Assembly: GCF_034093315.1 (NCBI RefSeq)
Contig: NZ_CP139300.1
Location: 372,001 to 436,000, forward strand
Reading direction: 5' to 3'
DNA: 64,000 bases
Source of the DNA: Prochlorococcus sp. MIT 1314
Lineage (GTDB): Bacteria > Cyanobacteriota > Cyanobacteriia > PCC-6307 > Cyanobiaceae
Shown here: in pieces, positions 42,176 through 50,026 of the stretch
Position numbering within the stretch: the first letter of the stretch is position 1
Layout of the letters: every line of letters begins with the position of its first letter
The notes under the pieces: model-generated
What the model was told of the DNA's origin: nothing
Databases searched by the model: none
Seen by the model: the letters and a program-made list of their open reading frames with translations, nothing else
Made by a program: the position numbers and the translations under genes

Positions 42176-42943
42176 ATGAAAGAAATTGGAGAGATAAAGG
42201 CAAATATATATAAAATAGCCGCTGTTACAGATAGAGGGCAAAGATTAAATAAATTAATTTCTGCTATGTATGAGGAAAAAACCAATGAAATGAGAGAATT
42301 GATTGATGATCTTAAAAACCGTAGTTTTGAAATATCAGAAAAATCATTGTCTGGAGAGTGGGAATTAATTTTTTCTAATGTTGAATTATTTCGAAGTTCT
42401 CCTTTCTTCCTTGCTATTGAAAGGGCATTAAATGATAAATTTAAAAGTAATCTTTTTTTTAAATTACATCAATTGCAAGTAGGATCCTTTGGAATATCTA
42501 CTATTGGGAGAATTGCCCAAAAAATTGATTTTGAAAAAAAAGAATTTATATCTACTTTTGATACTACAATATTTGGGCTTACAACAATTCCTATCTTAGG
42601 TTGGTTCAAACTTTTACCTACTTTTGGTGGAAGAGTAATAACCCTAGCGAGTGACTTGGATTTAAAAAATAATTTACTTGATATGAACTTACAAAAAACA
42701 AAAGTTTCCAAAGTTGATGGACTTAATAAGATTCCATTCTTTAGTGGATTACTTATGGATAGATGGTATCCAGTTAAAGAGGTATGGAATAAGTTACCTT
42801 GGAATAAAGAATCACCAAATTGCCAGGTATCAATCATATATTTAGATGAAGAAATGAGAATTATGCAGGATATGTATGGGTCTATTTTTATTTATATAAG
42901 GCCTTCAATTTCTTTATTGGGTCCAAATACATTATCTAATTAA
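42176..42943 (+). CDS. PAP/fibrillin family protein
   Basis: 255 residues. RGQRLNKLISAMYEEKTNEM, SLSGEWELIFSNVELFRSSP (the S-x-x-G-x-W motif) and DEEMRIMQDMYGSIFIYIRP (the R-I-x-[RQ]-x-x-G-x-x-x-V region) match plastid-lipid-associated/fibrillin proteins, associated with plastoglobule or thylakoid lipids in plants. Cyanobacterial members are linked to photoprotection. Confidence 0.88.
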   Translation: MKEIGEIKANIYKIAAVTDRGQRLNKLISAMYEEKTNEMRELIDDLKNRSFEISEKSLSGEWELIFSNVELFRSSPFFLAIERALNDKFKSNLFFKLHQLQVGSFGISTIGRIAQKIDFEKKEFISTFDTTIFGLTTIPILGWFKLLPTFGGRVITLASDLDLKNNLLDMNLQKTKVSKVDGLNKIPFFSGLLMDRWYPVKEVWNKLPWNKESPNCQVSIIYLDEEMRIMQDMYGSIFIYIRPSISLLGPNTLSN

Positions 42944-43079
42944 TAACTAACAGACTGACTATTAGAATAAGTAATTTCTAAAATAAATCTATTAAAAAAT
43001 CTTCTTAAAGATTAATTAATAAATTAATCTCGCAGGTCAAATACAAATAGCTTATGTTCATAATGAACATTCTTTTATT

Positions 43080-43394
43080 ATGCTTAGAAATCAAGAAAAA
43101 AACTCACTTGTTAGAGGAATTTTTTTAATAGTGGGATGGGGCTTAGGTTTAGACCGATTCTATGAAGGAGATAAAAAAGGTGGTTTTTTATCAATCATAG
43201 GTTGGAGTCTCACATTTTTTAGCTTAGGTTTTCTTAAATGTTCAGGATATGAATATGTTGATGGAGTAAAAAATTATTCAGAATATTCTCCTAATCCATT
43301 AATAGTATTACCTTTACTTGCTGGAGCATATGGCGGCTTTCTAATAATTAAGAAGGCATTTAGATTAGCAAAACAATTTGAGAATGCTGAATAA
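43080..43394 (+). CDS. TM2-domain membrane protein
   Basis: 104 residues. VGWGLGLDRFYEGDKKGGFL is the TM2 motif (helix-GxDRFYxG...G), with two to three membrane helices and LPLLAGAYGGFLII. Role unknown. Confidence 0.78.
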   Translation: MLRNQEKNSLVRGIFLIVGWGLGLDRFYEGDKKGGFLSIIGWSLTFFSLGFLKCSGYEYVDGVKNYSEYSPNPLIVLPLLAGAYGGFLIIKKAFRLAKQFENAE

Positions 43395-43412
43395 TACTAA
43401 GAGTTTGAAAAT

Positions 43413-43574
43413 TCAAGATAATAATCCAGTACTTTTCAAATAAGATTTAAATAAAAGAATTACTAAAAGGTTAATTATTGCTAAGGCTACCAACCCATTT
43501 CTGTTCTTATAATCTAATTTCTTAACTAAATTAGAAAGATATACGACTGGATTTTCAGGTTCTTTATTATCCAA
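43413..43574 (-). CDS. 53-residue membrane peptide, TTG start
   Basis: MDNKEPENPVVYLSNLVKKL, then a helix LVALAIINLLVILLFKSY. TTG at 43574 is the only likely start. Unidentified. Confidence 0.45.
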   Translation of the reverse strand: MDNKEPENPVVYLSNLVKKLDYKNRNGLVALAIINLLVILLFKSYLKSTGLLS

Positions 43575-43670
43575 ATTTTATTTAAATATTAATTTGAAAC
43601 GAAAATATCACATTTTCAATAGAAGAATCAAAATTGTAAAGATGAATATCCAAAAAGAAAGAGATAATTT

Positions 43671-44045
43671 CTAATCCATAATTCCTGCATTTCTTAAAAA
43701 AGCTTTACCAATATTGCCAATCAAAAGAAATGCAGACAAATTAATTAAAAGGATTATTAATAATGCCAACATTTTGTGGTTTGGATTAGTTGAAATGCCA
43801 TCAAATCCCTTATTAAGAAATCTTTCAAAAAGTGATTTAGCTTTGTTTAGTTTTTCTTGCGTTGAATCAAGATTAATTTTTTCTTTAGAAGAATCCTGGT
43901 TACTTGCTTTCTCTAGAAATTCCGTAAATGCCTTAACATTCTCTTCGTTTTTATTCCCCTCATTAAGATCTTTATTATCTTCATTCAAATTGGGGGACGA
44001 TTCGATTGAATTATTTTCCTCAGGATTAAGTTTTGAATCTTCCAA
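43671..44045 (-). CDS. 124-residue acidic protein with C-terminal anchor
   Basis: A long Asn/Glu-rich disordered N-terminal part (DSKLNPEENNSIESS), a coil (SKEKINLDSTQEKLNKAKSL), and a C-terminal helix (MLALLIILLINLSAFLLIG). Probably a tail-anchored membrane protein; unidentified. The long plus-strand frame opposite is a shadow. Confidence 0.65.
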   Translation of the reverse strand: MEDSKLNPEENNSIESSPNLNEDNKDLNEGNKNEENVKAFTEFLEKASNQDSSKEKINLDSTQEKLNKAKSLFERFLNKGFDGISTNPNHKMLALLIILLINLSAFLLIGNIGKAFLRNAGIMD

Positions 44046-44225
44046 ATTATTAGTAAATGCTACGAGTATATTACACCATAAAAAAAACCCACTCGATCAA
44101 TTGAAGAGAGGGTTGGTTAATGTTAAAGTTCTTGATTGAATCATAAGTTATTTTAATTAAATTTGCGTTAATTTCATTATGGAGATTGAACTTAGTTTAT
44201 AGTCAAGATAATTTTTTAACTACAT

Positions 44226-44432
44226 ATGTTAGATGCAAAAACTAAAAAAGCATGTAAAGAGGATCCATCAATAAGAGAAATTAAAATTAGAAATATAGAA
44301 CATGCTATTGAACAAGCGGAAATGATGATAAAAGAATCAAAAATGAGCCAAGAAGAATTAATCTTCTTGAAAAGGAAAATATCGGACTCAAGACAAGATT
44401 TAGAGTTACTTTACTTAATGAAAATTCAATGA
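44226..44432 (+). CDS. 68-residue coiled-coil protein
   Basis: MLDAKTKKACKEDPSIREIK, then heptad-like helices (IEHAIEQAEMMIKESKMSQE, LKRKISDSRQDLELLY). Unidentified. 44433-44721 has nothing I can support. Confidence 0.55.
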   Translation: MLDAKTKKACKEDPSIREIKIRNIEHAIEQAEMMIKESKMSQEELIFLKRKISDSRQDLELLYLMKIQ

Positions 44433-44721
44433 ATATAATATTTAATAATTATTAAAAAGGTTGACTTTTTCTAAGGAAATTAATTTGTATATTTGAAGCA
44501 TTATAAACTTTAAAAGGAAAGTAAAAATTTATATAAAGGGTTCACTTTTTTCTGAAAAATCTGTACCTTTCTTTAAAGGTTTTTCCTTACATTTTTATTT
44601 CAATTAATCTTTTTGAAAGACAAATAGCAGTTTATGTAATCACCTAGTTCTTGTTACTACAAACATTCTTAAAAAGTCTTAGACACTTAATAAATTAAGA
44701 TAGTTTTAAAAACGAATCTTC

Positions 44722-44964
44722 ATGAATAAAGTTAAGATAACAATTTTTACGATATCCCTAATCATATTATCCTATTTAGGAATTAAAAATTTATTTCATA
44801 TCAATCATTCCGAAGATTCAAGAAACAAAAAAAAATCGATCTTAAATGAATCTACCCGAGTTTTAAATGAATGCTTTGATCTAGAAAACAAAAACGAAAG
44901 AACTCTTAATAAATCAATTGAATTAATTAAATATTGCTTGCGGGAATATGGATATAAAAAATGA
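44722..44964 (+). CDS. 80-residue anchored orphan
   Basis: N-terminal helix ITIFTISLIILSYLGIK; soluble part with two Cys (VLNECFDLEN, IKYCLREYG). Unidentified; 136 bp before the OsmC gene. Confidence 0.55.
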   Translation: MNKVKITIFTISLIILSYLGIKNLFHINHSEDSRNKKKSILNESTRVLNECFDLENKNERTLNKSIELIKYCLREYGYKK

Positions 44965-45099
44965 TTTCTAAATCTTAATGATAAATTTTTGAATACTCCA
45001 CTTACATGTCAAGGAATTCAATCATTAATTGATCAATTAACTTGGTATGTCCCATGATTCTTTATTATTAATAATATTTGCTTAATAAACTTTTTTTAA

Positions 45100-45528
45100 A
45101 TGACTAAGATTAAATGTTCTTATTTGGGAAATTTAAACTGTGAAGCTGTTCATCAACTATCAGGAAGTCTAATAAAAACGGATGCGCCTTTAGATCACTT
45201 TGGTAAAGGTGAAAGCTTTTCACCAACTGATTTATTAGCGACATCACTAGGTACTTGCCTTCTAACCATTATGGCAATTAAAGCTAAATCAAGGGGATTT
45301 GATTTAGAGGGTATCTATTTAAACATTGAAAAATTAATGACGCAAAATAACGAGAGAAAGATAAAGGAAATAATAATAGATATCTACATACCAGAGACCA
45401 CCTCTAATGAAACTATTAATTTTATGAAAAAAAGTTCCGAAGATTGTCCAGTTTCAAGAAATTTATCTAAGGAAATAGATATTAAAATAAATTGGCATCA
45501 CATGAATAACTCAAAAAATAGTAATTAG
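45100..45528 (+). CDS. OsmC-family peroxiredoxin
   Basis: 142 residues. GKGESFSPTDLLATSLGTCL carries one catalytic Cys, and SSEDCPVSRNLSKEIDIKI the second. Two-cysteine OsmC/Ohr fold reduces organic hydroperoxides; subfamily is YhfA/OsmC-like. Followed by a small membrane gene. Confidence 0.88.
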   Translation: MTKIKCSYLGNLNCEAVHQLSGSLIKTDAPLDHFGKGESFSPTDLLATSLGTCLLTIMAIKAKSRGFDLEGIYLNIEKLMTQNNERKIKEIIIDIYIPETTSNETINFMKKSSEDCPVSRNLSKEIDIKINWHHMNNSKNSN

Positions 45529-45538
45529 ATAAAAAATA

Positions 45539-45658
45539 ATGAAATACTTTATTGGAATAATTATTCTGTTATTTGGTATTTATATAATGACAGATTTGGC
45601 ATTAAAGACTAGATATACAAGAAAAAGACTTTCAAAGGGAAAAAATAAATCTTTGTAA
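45539..45658 (+). CDS. 39-residue membrane peptide
   Basis: MKYFIGIIILLFGIYIMTDL, then a basic tail (KTRYTRKRLSKGKNKSL). Ten bases after OsmC, so probably in the same transcript. Confidence 0.5.
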   Translation: MKYFIGIIILLFGIYIMTDLALKTRYTRKRLSKGKNKSL

Positions 45659-45722
45659 TTTTTTTATTGAATTTTAGAAAATAGATTTATTTGTGTACTA
45701 AGAATTAAGGAATATTTTAGTT

Positions 45723-46007
45723 TTATTTTTTCACTATTTTTTGGTCAATCAAACTAATCAATGGGATCATAAAATTTACATTTATTCCAATAGTGCACCA
45801 TGAATAAATAATTAGAAAAAATATTTTTATAAATAAATTAGGGGGTAAGGTGAAAAATATTTTGAAAAAACCTCCAATGAATAATACCAATATTCCAATT
45901 TGAAAAAGACCTTTGATTATCCATATAAGACCATTTTTTTTAATGTTTATATAAAACCAAAAAAAAACAATACTAGATACCAATAAATATATAAAATTTA
46001 TAATCAT
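45723..46007 (-). CDS. 94-residue polytopic membrane protein
   Basis: Three helices (FIYLLVSSIVFFWFYI, GLFQIGILVLFIGGFFKI, IFFLIIYSWCTIGINV). Rich in aromatics. Unidentified. Confidence 0.55.
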   Translation of the reverse strand: MIINFIYLLVSSIVFFWFYINIKKNGLIWIIKGLFQIGILVLFIGGFFKIFFTLPPNLFIKIFFLIIYSWCTIGINVNFMIPLISLIDQKIVKK

Positions 46008-46135
46008 CTTTTTAGAGAAAATCTAACAAATTTGCCATTATCTAGGCATGATCATAATTATCACTTTTTTATCCCACAATTTTTTTTTAAATTGGAAAAG
46101 TTATACAAAAAACAATAAAAACAAATTTTTTTTTT

Positions 46136-46531
46136 TTAACTTTTTATCTTAAACATTTTCGATTTTAGTAAATCAACTCTTTTTCGATTCACTCCCAAAT
46201 CACTTTCTCCAACTCTTGATTCTGATCTTATTGATAAGATGTTTGACTCAGGTAGAAAGGATACTTCTAAATCGTCTACATACTTCAACCATTTACTGGT
46301 TGCCTCAGCATGAAGATAATCGCCATCAATTTCTATAATCACAGTCCTTGGAGTGTTTTCGATAAATGTTTTAATCTCTTCAAAAGGTTTCTCAATATTG
46401 TTAACCTCCCATTCCTCTCGTACACAATGAGCAATCTCTACACAAGGTTTTAGTTCTACATGTGAGGCATATGATGAAGAAGGGAATAAAAAGCTTGAAC
46501 AAATTAAAATTGCAAAAAAAACTATTTTCAT
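46136..46531 (-). CDS. DUF1499 secreted protein
   Basis: 131 residues: signal peptide (ILICSSFLFPSSSYAS), LKPCVEIAHCVREE, YLHAEATSKWLKYVDDLEVS and LSIRSESRVGESDLGVNRKR. This last stretch is the DUF1499 hallmark. Function unknown; possibly membrane-associated quality control. Confidence 0.88.
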   Translation of the reverse strand: MKIVFFAILICSSFLFPSSSYASHVELKPCVEIAHCVREEWEVNNIEKPFEEIKTFIENTPRTVIIEIDGDYLHAEATSKWLKYVDDLEVSFLPESNILSIRSESRVGESDLGVNRKRVDLLKSKMFKIKS

Positions 46532-46670
46532 TAACAGAGGAATTTAACAACCAATAATCTAACGAATTAAATTACTAATTTGTAATGACGTATCTCATGA
46601 TTTTTGAATACAGCATATATATTTTTATATTCAGGATTTAATATGTATTTCTAGTAATCCAAAAAAAAAA

Positions 46671-46689
46671 GATCTCTCAGAGAGAGATC
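46671..46689 (-). terminator. Terminator on the minus strand
   Basis: GATCTCTC/GAGAGATC stem, three-base loop, then ten T on the minus strand. Implies a transcript coming from the right, where only a tiny frame (46709-46783) is available. Confidence 0.82.
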
Positions 46690-46708
46690 ATTTTAAAATT
46701 GATTTATA

Positions 46709-46783
46709 TCAAGTGTTTCCTTGTTTCCACTGAAATAAATCAATTCCTCCTACACACAATCCTAATATCACACCTAAATTCAA
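46709..46783 (-). CDS. 24-residue peptide (candidate)
   Basis: TTG 46783: MNLGVILGLCVGGIDLFQWK ending QGNT. One short helix. No ATG. The terminator right after it at 46671 argues for some transcript, but coding is uncertain. Confidence 0.3.
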   Translation of the reverse strand: MNLGVILGLCVGGIDLFQWKQGNT

Positions 46784-46833
46784 AATATGTAATATCTAAT
46801 AGGCCTCTATCTTAACTGTCACATCGCAAAAAA

Positions 46834-46908
46834 TACAAAAAGTACTCAAACATTGAGATCGAGTACTTTTAAAGTTATCAGAAAAAAGTGTGTGAGGAGT
46901 TTCTGATG
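46834..46908 (-). ncRNA. Yfr1-like small RNA
   Basis: On the minus strand the exact 11-mer ACTCCTCACAC (46890-46900) lies in the loop region of a hairpin (TCAGAAA/TTTCTGA, 46878-46906). A strong terminator follows: AAAAGTACTC/GAGTACTTTT (46861-46870 with 46838-46847) and a T-run. This 11-mer in a single-stranded stretch between two stem-loops defines Yfr1, a ~54-69-nt cyanobacterial antisense regulator of outer-membrane protein mRNAs. As I recall, Yfr1 is usually near trxA/guaB; those genes are not here, so this may be a second locus or a relative. The rest of 46532-46980 has no supported gene apart from the features listed. Confidence 0.7.
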
Positions 46909-46981
46909 TATTTAATTTACTCCGTAGGTAATTTAAAAGGCTACAGTATAAATTACTAATTATTTAAATCTTTTAGAAAAA

Positions 46982-47158
46982 TTGGGCGTTGATGAAAAAA
47001 ATAATCAAAAACATAAAAAATTCATGAAAAGCATTTACAAAAAAATCATTTTTATTATTTCGGCAATTGCTCTTTTTTCAGTAATATTGGTTGTTGTCAA
47101 ATATTCGCTAACTTATATTGAAAATAATCCCGAAAAATACTTACCTACGGAAAAGTAA
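46982..47158 (+). CDS. 58-residue membrane protein, TTG start
   Basis: MGVDEKNNQKHKKFMKSIYK, helix IIFIISAIALFSVILVVV, tail YIENNPEKYLPTEK. A shorter start at the internal ATG (47024) is possible. Unidentified. Confidence 0.45.
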   Translation: MGVDEKNNQKHKKFMKSIYKKIIFIISAIALFSVILVVVKYSLTYIENNPEKYLPTEK

Positions 47159-47234
47159 GAAAAAATTAAGTATAAATTCACTTCAAAAAATCTATAAAGT
47201 GTCTTAAATATGTTATACATAGACAGATTGAGTC

Positions 47235-47378
47235 ATGAAAATCAAAAATACTTCAGTTCTTAATCAGAATAATATTCATTTAAGTCAATTTAAAAATAAG
47301 CATAAATATCAAATACTTGAGAATTACTGGAAGAAAAGAAAGAAAGAATGTGAAAAAAATCTTTCAAAATTTTGCTAA
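47235..47378 (+). CDS. 47-residue basic orphan
   Basis: MKIKNTSVLNQNNIHLSQFK, then NYWKKRKKECEKNLSKFC. Strongly basic, ends in Cys. Unidentified; 9 bases before the next gene. Confidence 0.45.
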   Translation: MKIKNTSVLNQNNIHLSQFKNKHKYQILENYWKKRKKECEKNLSKFC

Positions 47379-47387
47379 CCGATAATT

Positions 47388-47636
47388 ATGAATTTTATTT
47401 TTTCTTTTTTATTAGCATCTGTAATGTGGGTACAAGTTCCACAATGGGAAGCTGACTGGTCAAAATGTGCAGTAGATGTTCCCGATTCATCGTGTCACTG
47501 GTACGTAGCTGCTCCCGATAATACTTTTGGGGAAGGATTTAATTGGGAAAACGCTCCTTGGTTTGATGCTAATGGATTACAGGATGTAGCAAAGATTGAG
47601 AAAGAATCTGTAGTAGAAAAACTTCAAAATAACTAA
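47388..47636 (+). CDS. 82-residue secreted orphan
   Basis: Signal-like start (MNFIFSFLLASVMWVQVPQW), then Trp-rich mature part with two Cys (WSKCAVDVPDSSCHWYVA) and NTFGEGFNWENAPWF. Looks conserved among marine cyanobacteria; function unknown. Confidence 0.6.
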   Translation: MNFIFSFLLASVMWVQVPQWEADWSKCAVDVPDSSCHWYVAAPDNTFGEGFNWENAPWFDANGLQDVAKIEKESVVEKLQNN

Positions 47637-47719
47637 AGTTTCTATTTCATCAATTAACTTTTAAAAGTATTTAAATCTAGCTGCATAGTAGTTAACTTTT
47701 GATTAATTAAAAAATTTTT

Positions 47720-47866
47720 ATGCGTTTCAAAGTAAGTCTCAAAAAAAATGGAAAGGAATTTGATGAAGTTGTTATAGCTAATAATAAAAAAGAGGCTGTG
47801 GAAGTAGCTTTAAAAAACAATCCAGAAGCTCAAGCACTAAACTCTGATTGGACATTTAAGATTTAA
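47720..47866 (+). CDS. 48-residue orphan protein
   Basis: MRFKVSLKKNGKEFDEVVIA, then NNKKEAVEVALKNNPEAQAL: a beta-strand/helix pattern of a small soluble domain. Ends exactly where the convergent znuB gene ends. Confidence 0.55.
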   Translation: MRFKVSLKKNGKEFDEVVIANNKKEAVEVALKNNPEAQALNSDWTFKI

Positions 47867-48652
47867 TTATTTGCGAAGCTTAGGAATCAAAAGAGATGCA
47901 ACACAAATAACACTAATCGCAGGTCCAGGCGAAAGATTAAAGACTATAGAGAGAATAAATCCCATAAGTGAGATACATAATCCAAAAAATGAAGACCTCA
48001 TCATTGCAATTCTTAAACTATGAGCCTTATTTAGCCCTAACAAAGTTGGCGAAGAAAGAAGAGCAATTACAAGAATTACTCCCACTGCTGACATTGAACT
48101 AACAATTACTAATGCCGTCGTAAAACTCAAAGCAAGATTTAATAAAGAAACGTTTATACCACTTGCGGACGCACCTTCTGGATCTAATCCAACATAAACT
48201 ACCTTTTCATATCCAAAAGTCATTAAAAGTATAAATACTAAAAAAGCAATTATTGTTCTAAGTAAATCTCCAAAATTTGCTGTCAATAAATCGCCAAATA
48301 ATACTGCCTCCAAATCAATCCTTATTCCGAGTAAAGGGATTATAAGGACCCCAAACCCAAGCATTCCAGCAAGAATAGTATTCATAACTGCTTCATAATT
48401 TTCACTTTTTCTATTAGTTAAACTTTCCGCAATTACCGAGCCTAAAAGACCACTGATAACACCACCAATTGAGGGGTGAATTCCAAGCGCTAATGCGAGA
48501 GCAAGTCCAGGCAAAACACAATGAGAGATTAAATTAACTTGTAATAATCTCTTATGGGTGATTAATACAGTTCCCATAGCTGGGCATAAGATCCCGGAAA
48601 ATATAGTTATTATTAATGGAACCAACCACCAGTTGTTATTAATAAAAGACAT
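47867..48652 (-). CDS. znuB: Zinc ABC transporter permease
   Basis: 261 residues, about eight membrane helices. TVLITHKRLLQVNLISHCVL, PGLALALALGIHPSIGGVIS and PGPAISVICVASLL are typical of ZnuB/MntB-type permeases. Context (znuA, znuC, zur) makes zinc the likely cargo. Start lies only 17 bp from zur on the other strand, and no gene of the znu set precedes it on its own strand except znuC across zur. Confidence 0.88.
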   Translation of the reverse strand: MSFINNNWWLVPLIITIFSGILCPAMGTVLITHKRLLQVNLISHCVLPGLALALALGIHPSIGGVISGLLGSVIAESLTNRKSENYEAVMNTILAGMLGFGVLIIPLLGIRIDLEAVLFGDLLTANFGDLLRTIIAFLVFILLMTFGYEKVVYVGLDPEGASASGINVSLLNLALSFTTALVIVSSMSAVGVILVIALLSSPTLLGLNKAHSLRIAMMRSSFFGLCISLMGFILSIVFNLSPGPAISVICVASLLIPKLRK

Positions 48653-48669
48653 TATTCGAAAGATTCGGT

Positions 48670-49104
48670 ATGATCAAAAATACGAGACAAAAAAAGATTT
48701 TGGAAACAATGGTAACTAAGTCTGACATTACCAAAAGACAAGAACAACTTCTTGAAGAACTTAATAAATGCGAGGATGAATTGAGCGGTCAAGAATTGCA
48801 TAGGCAGTTGATCACAAAAGGCAAATCTATGGGGTTGACCACTGTTTATAGAAATCTGCAAATCTTGATAAAGCATGGATTAATTCGTTCCAGACATCTC
48901 CCAACAGGAGAGGTTCTTTACACTCCCGTAGACAGAGATATTCATCATTTGACCTGCGTTCAATGCGGAGAGACGTCGAAAATGGAAGGTTGTCCTGTTA
49001 AAAATATTCATGCCCCTAAAAAAAATCCAAGAAAGTTTCAACTTTTGTTTCATACACTCGAATATTTCGGCCTTTGCCAAAACTGTTATCAAGCTCAAAA
49101 TTAA
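48670..49104 (+). CDS. zur: Zinc uptake regulator (Fur family)
   Basis: 144 residues. Winged-helix part (KGKSMGLTTVYRNLQILIKH) and metal-binding HHLTCVQCGETSKMEGCPV with a second Cys pair LCQNCYQ near the end (C96/C99 and C136/C139). Zur rather than Fur because it is embedded in the znu cluster. A shorter start at MVTKSDITKRQ (48712) is possible. Likely represses znuA and neighbours through the palindrome at 49990. It is antisense to, and lies between, znuC and znuB. Confidence 0.88.
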   Translation: MIKNTRQKKILETMVTKSDITKRQEQLLEELNKCEDELSGQELHRQLITKGKSMGLTTVYRNLQILIKHGLIRSRHLPTGEVLYTPVDRDIHHLTCVQCGETSKMEGCPVKNIHAPKKNPRKFQLLFHTLEYFGLCQNCYQAQN

Positions 49105-49117
49105 GAAGGAACATTTT

Positions 49118-49888
49118 CTAATCACAGAAATTATTTTCCTTTATAGAGCTTATGTTTATCGCATCTAATTTATCTTTTATTTGATCAGGACTACCAACTG
49201 CTAAAACGCTTTTATCAAGAACTATTACTTGATCATAATTATTTAGAGACTCACCCCAATCATGGCTACTTACGAGTAAAGAAAGTCCCGCATCTGCGAG
49301 TTGACGAACAATTTTCAGGAAGTCCTCTTTTGCAGGGGGATCCAATGCCGCACAAGGTTCATCCAGAAGAAATATTTTTGCAGGGGACATAAGAGTTTTT
49401 GCTAATAGAGCTCTTTGTTGCTGTCCTCCTGAAAGAGAATCGAGTCTTCTATTAGCCAAATTAGCAATTCCTACTCTTTGCATTGTCGCTTCTAATTCAC
49501 AACATTTATTAATCCAAGAATTAGGATATTCTAGAAGAGCCTTGATTTGAAAGGGGTTATTACTTCTTGATTTTGAATACTTTATTTGACCAAGAGATAC
49601 CAATTTTTCAACTGTAATGGGAAACTTCCAATTCATAGAACTTCTTTGAGGCATAAGTGCCACTAAAGCTCTAGATCTATATAAATTTTCACCGTCAATT
49701 TTTATATCGCCTTTATCTGGAGTATTTTGTCCTTGCAATATCCTCAAAAGAGTAGATTTACCAGCACCATTTGGACCTACTAGCGCTGTAAGAGTTCCAG
49801 GTTTAATCTCAACCGATACCTTATTTAAAGCTGGCTTACTTTTTTTTGTGTATGCAAATGTTAAATTTTCAGCGACTAAAGTAGCCAT
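49118..49888 (-). CDS. znuC: Zinc ABC transporter ATP-binding protein
   Basis: 256 residues. Walker A GPNGAGKS at 38-45, signature LSGGQQQR at 152-159, Walker B IFLLDEP at 172-178, then SSHDWGESLNNYD. Together with ZnuA and ZnuB completes the uptake system. Divergent from znuA across a ~138-bp control region. Confidence 0.92.
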   Translation of the reverse strand: MATLVAENLTFAYTKKSKPALNKVSVEIKPGTLTALVGPNGAGKSTLLRILQGQNTPDKGDIKIDGENLYRSRALVALMPQRSSMNWKFPITVEKLVSLGQIKYSKSRSNNPFQIKALLEYPNSWINKCCELEATMQRVGIANLANRRLDSLSGGQQQRALLAKTLMSPAKIFLLDEPCAALDPPAKEDFLKIVRQLADAGLSLLVSSHDWGESLNNYDQVIVLDKSVLAVGSPDQIKDKLDAINISSIKENNFCD

Positions 49889-49989
49889 TAATTAATCTTC
49901 ATGAAAAAAGTCACTTTACAAGCTTACCAATAATATAAGCTGCGTATTATTTTCATAACATTTGATACCTTTTCTTGTCAGAGGCAATG

Positions 49990-50006
49990 AAAATGATTAT
50001 CATTTT
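49990..50006. promoter_or_regulatory. Zur box upstream of znuA
   Basis: Perfect palindrome AAAATGATTATCATTTT (7-bp arms around TTA) 21 bp upstream of the znuA ATG. It sits in the znuC/znuA intergenic region, so it may control both. It resembles Zur/Fur operators (A/T-rich, ATGATNATCAT core). Binding by the encoded Zur is expected but not shown. Confidence 0.85.
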
Positions 50007-50026
50007 TAAGTATTTAATAACTTTTT

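Noticed and set aside
44086-44125. Terminator with a 15-codon minus-strand frame
   Set aside because: The stem is imperfect and the frame too short and generic to support as a gene.
43714-44139. Plus-strand frame of 141 codons
   Set aside because: Shadow of the minus-strand gene 43671-44045, whose acidic tail and membrane helix look real.
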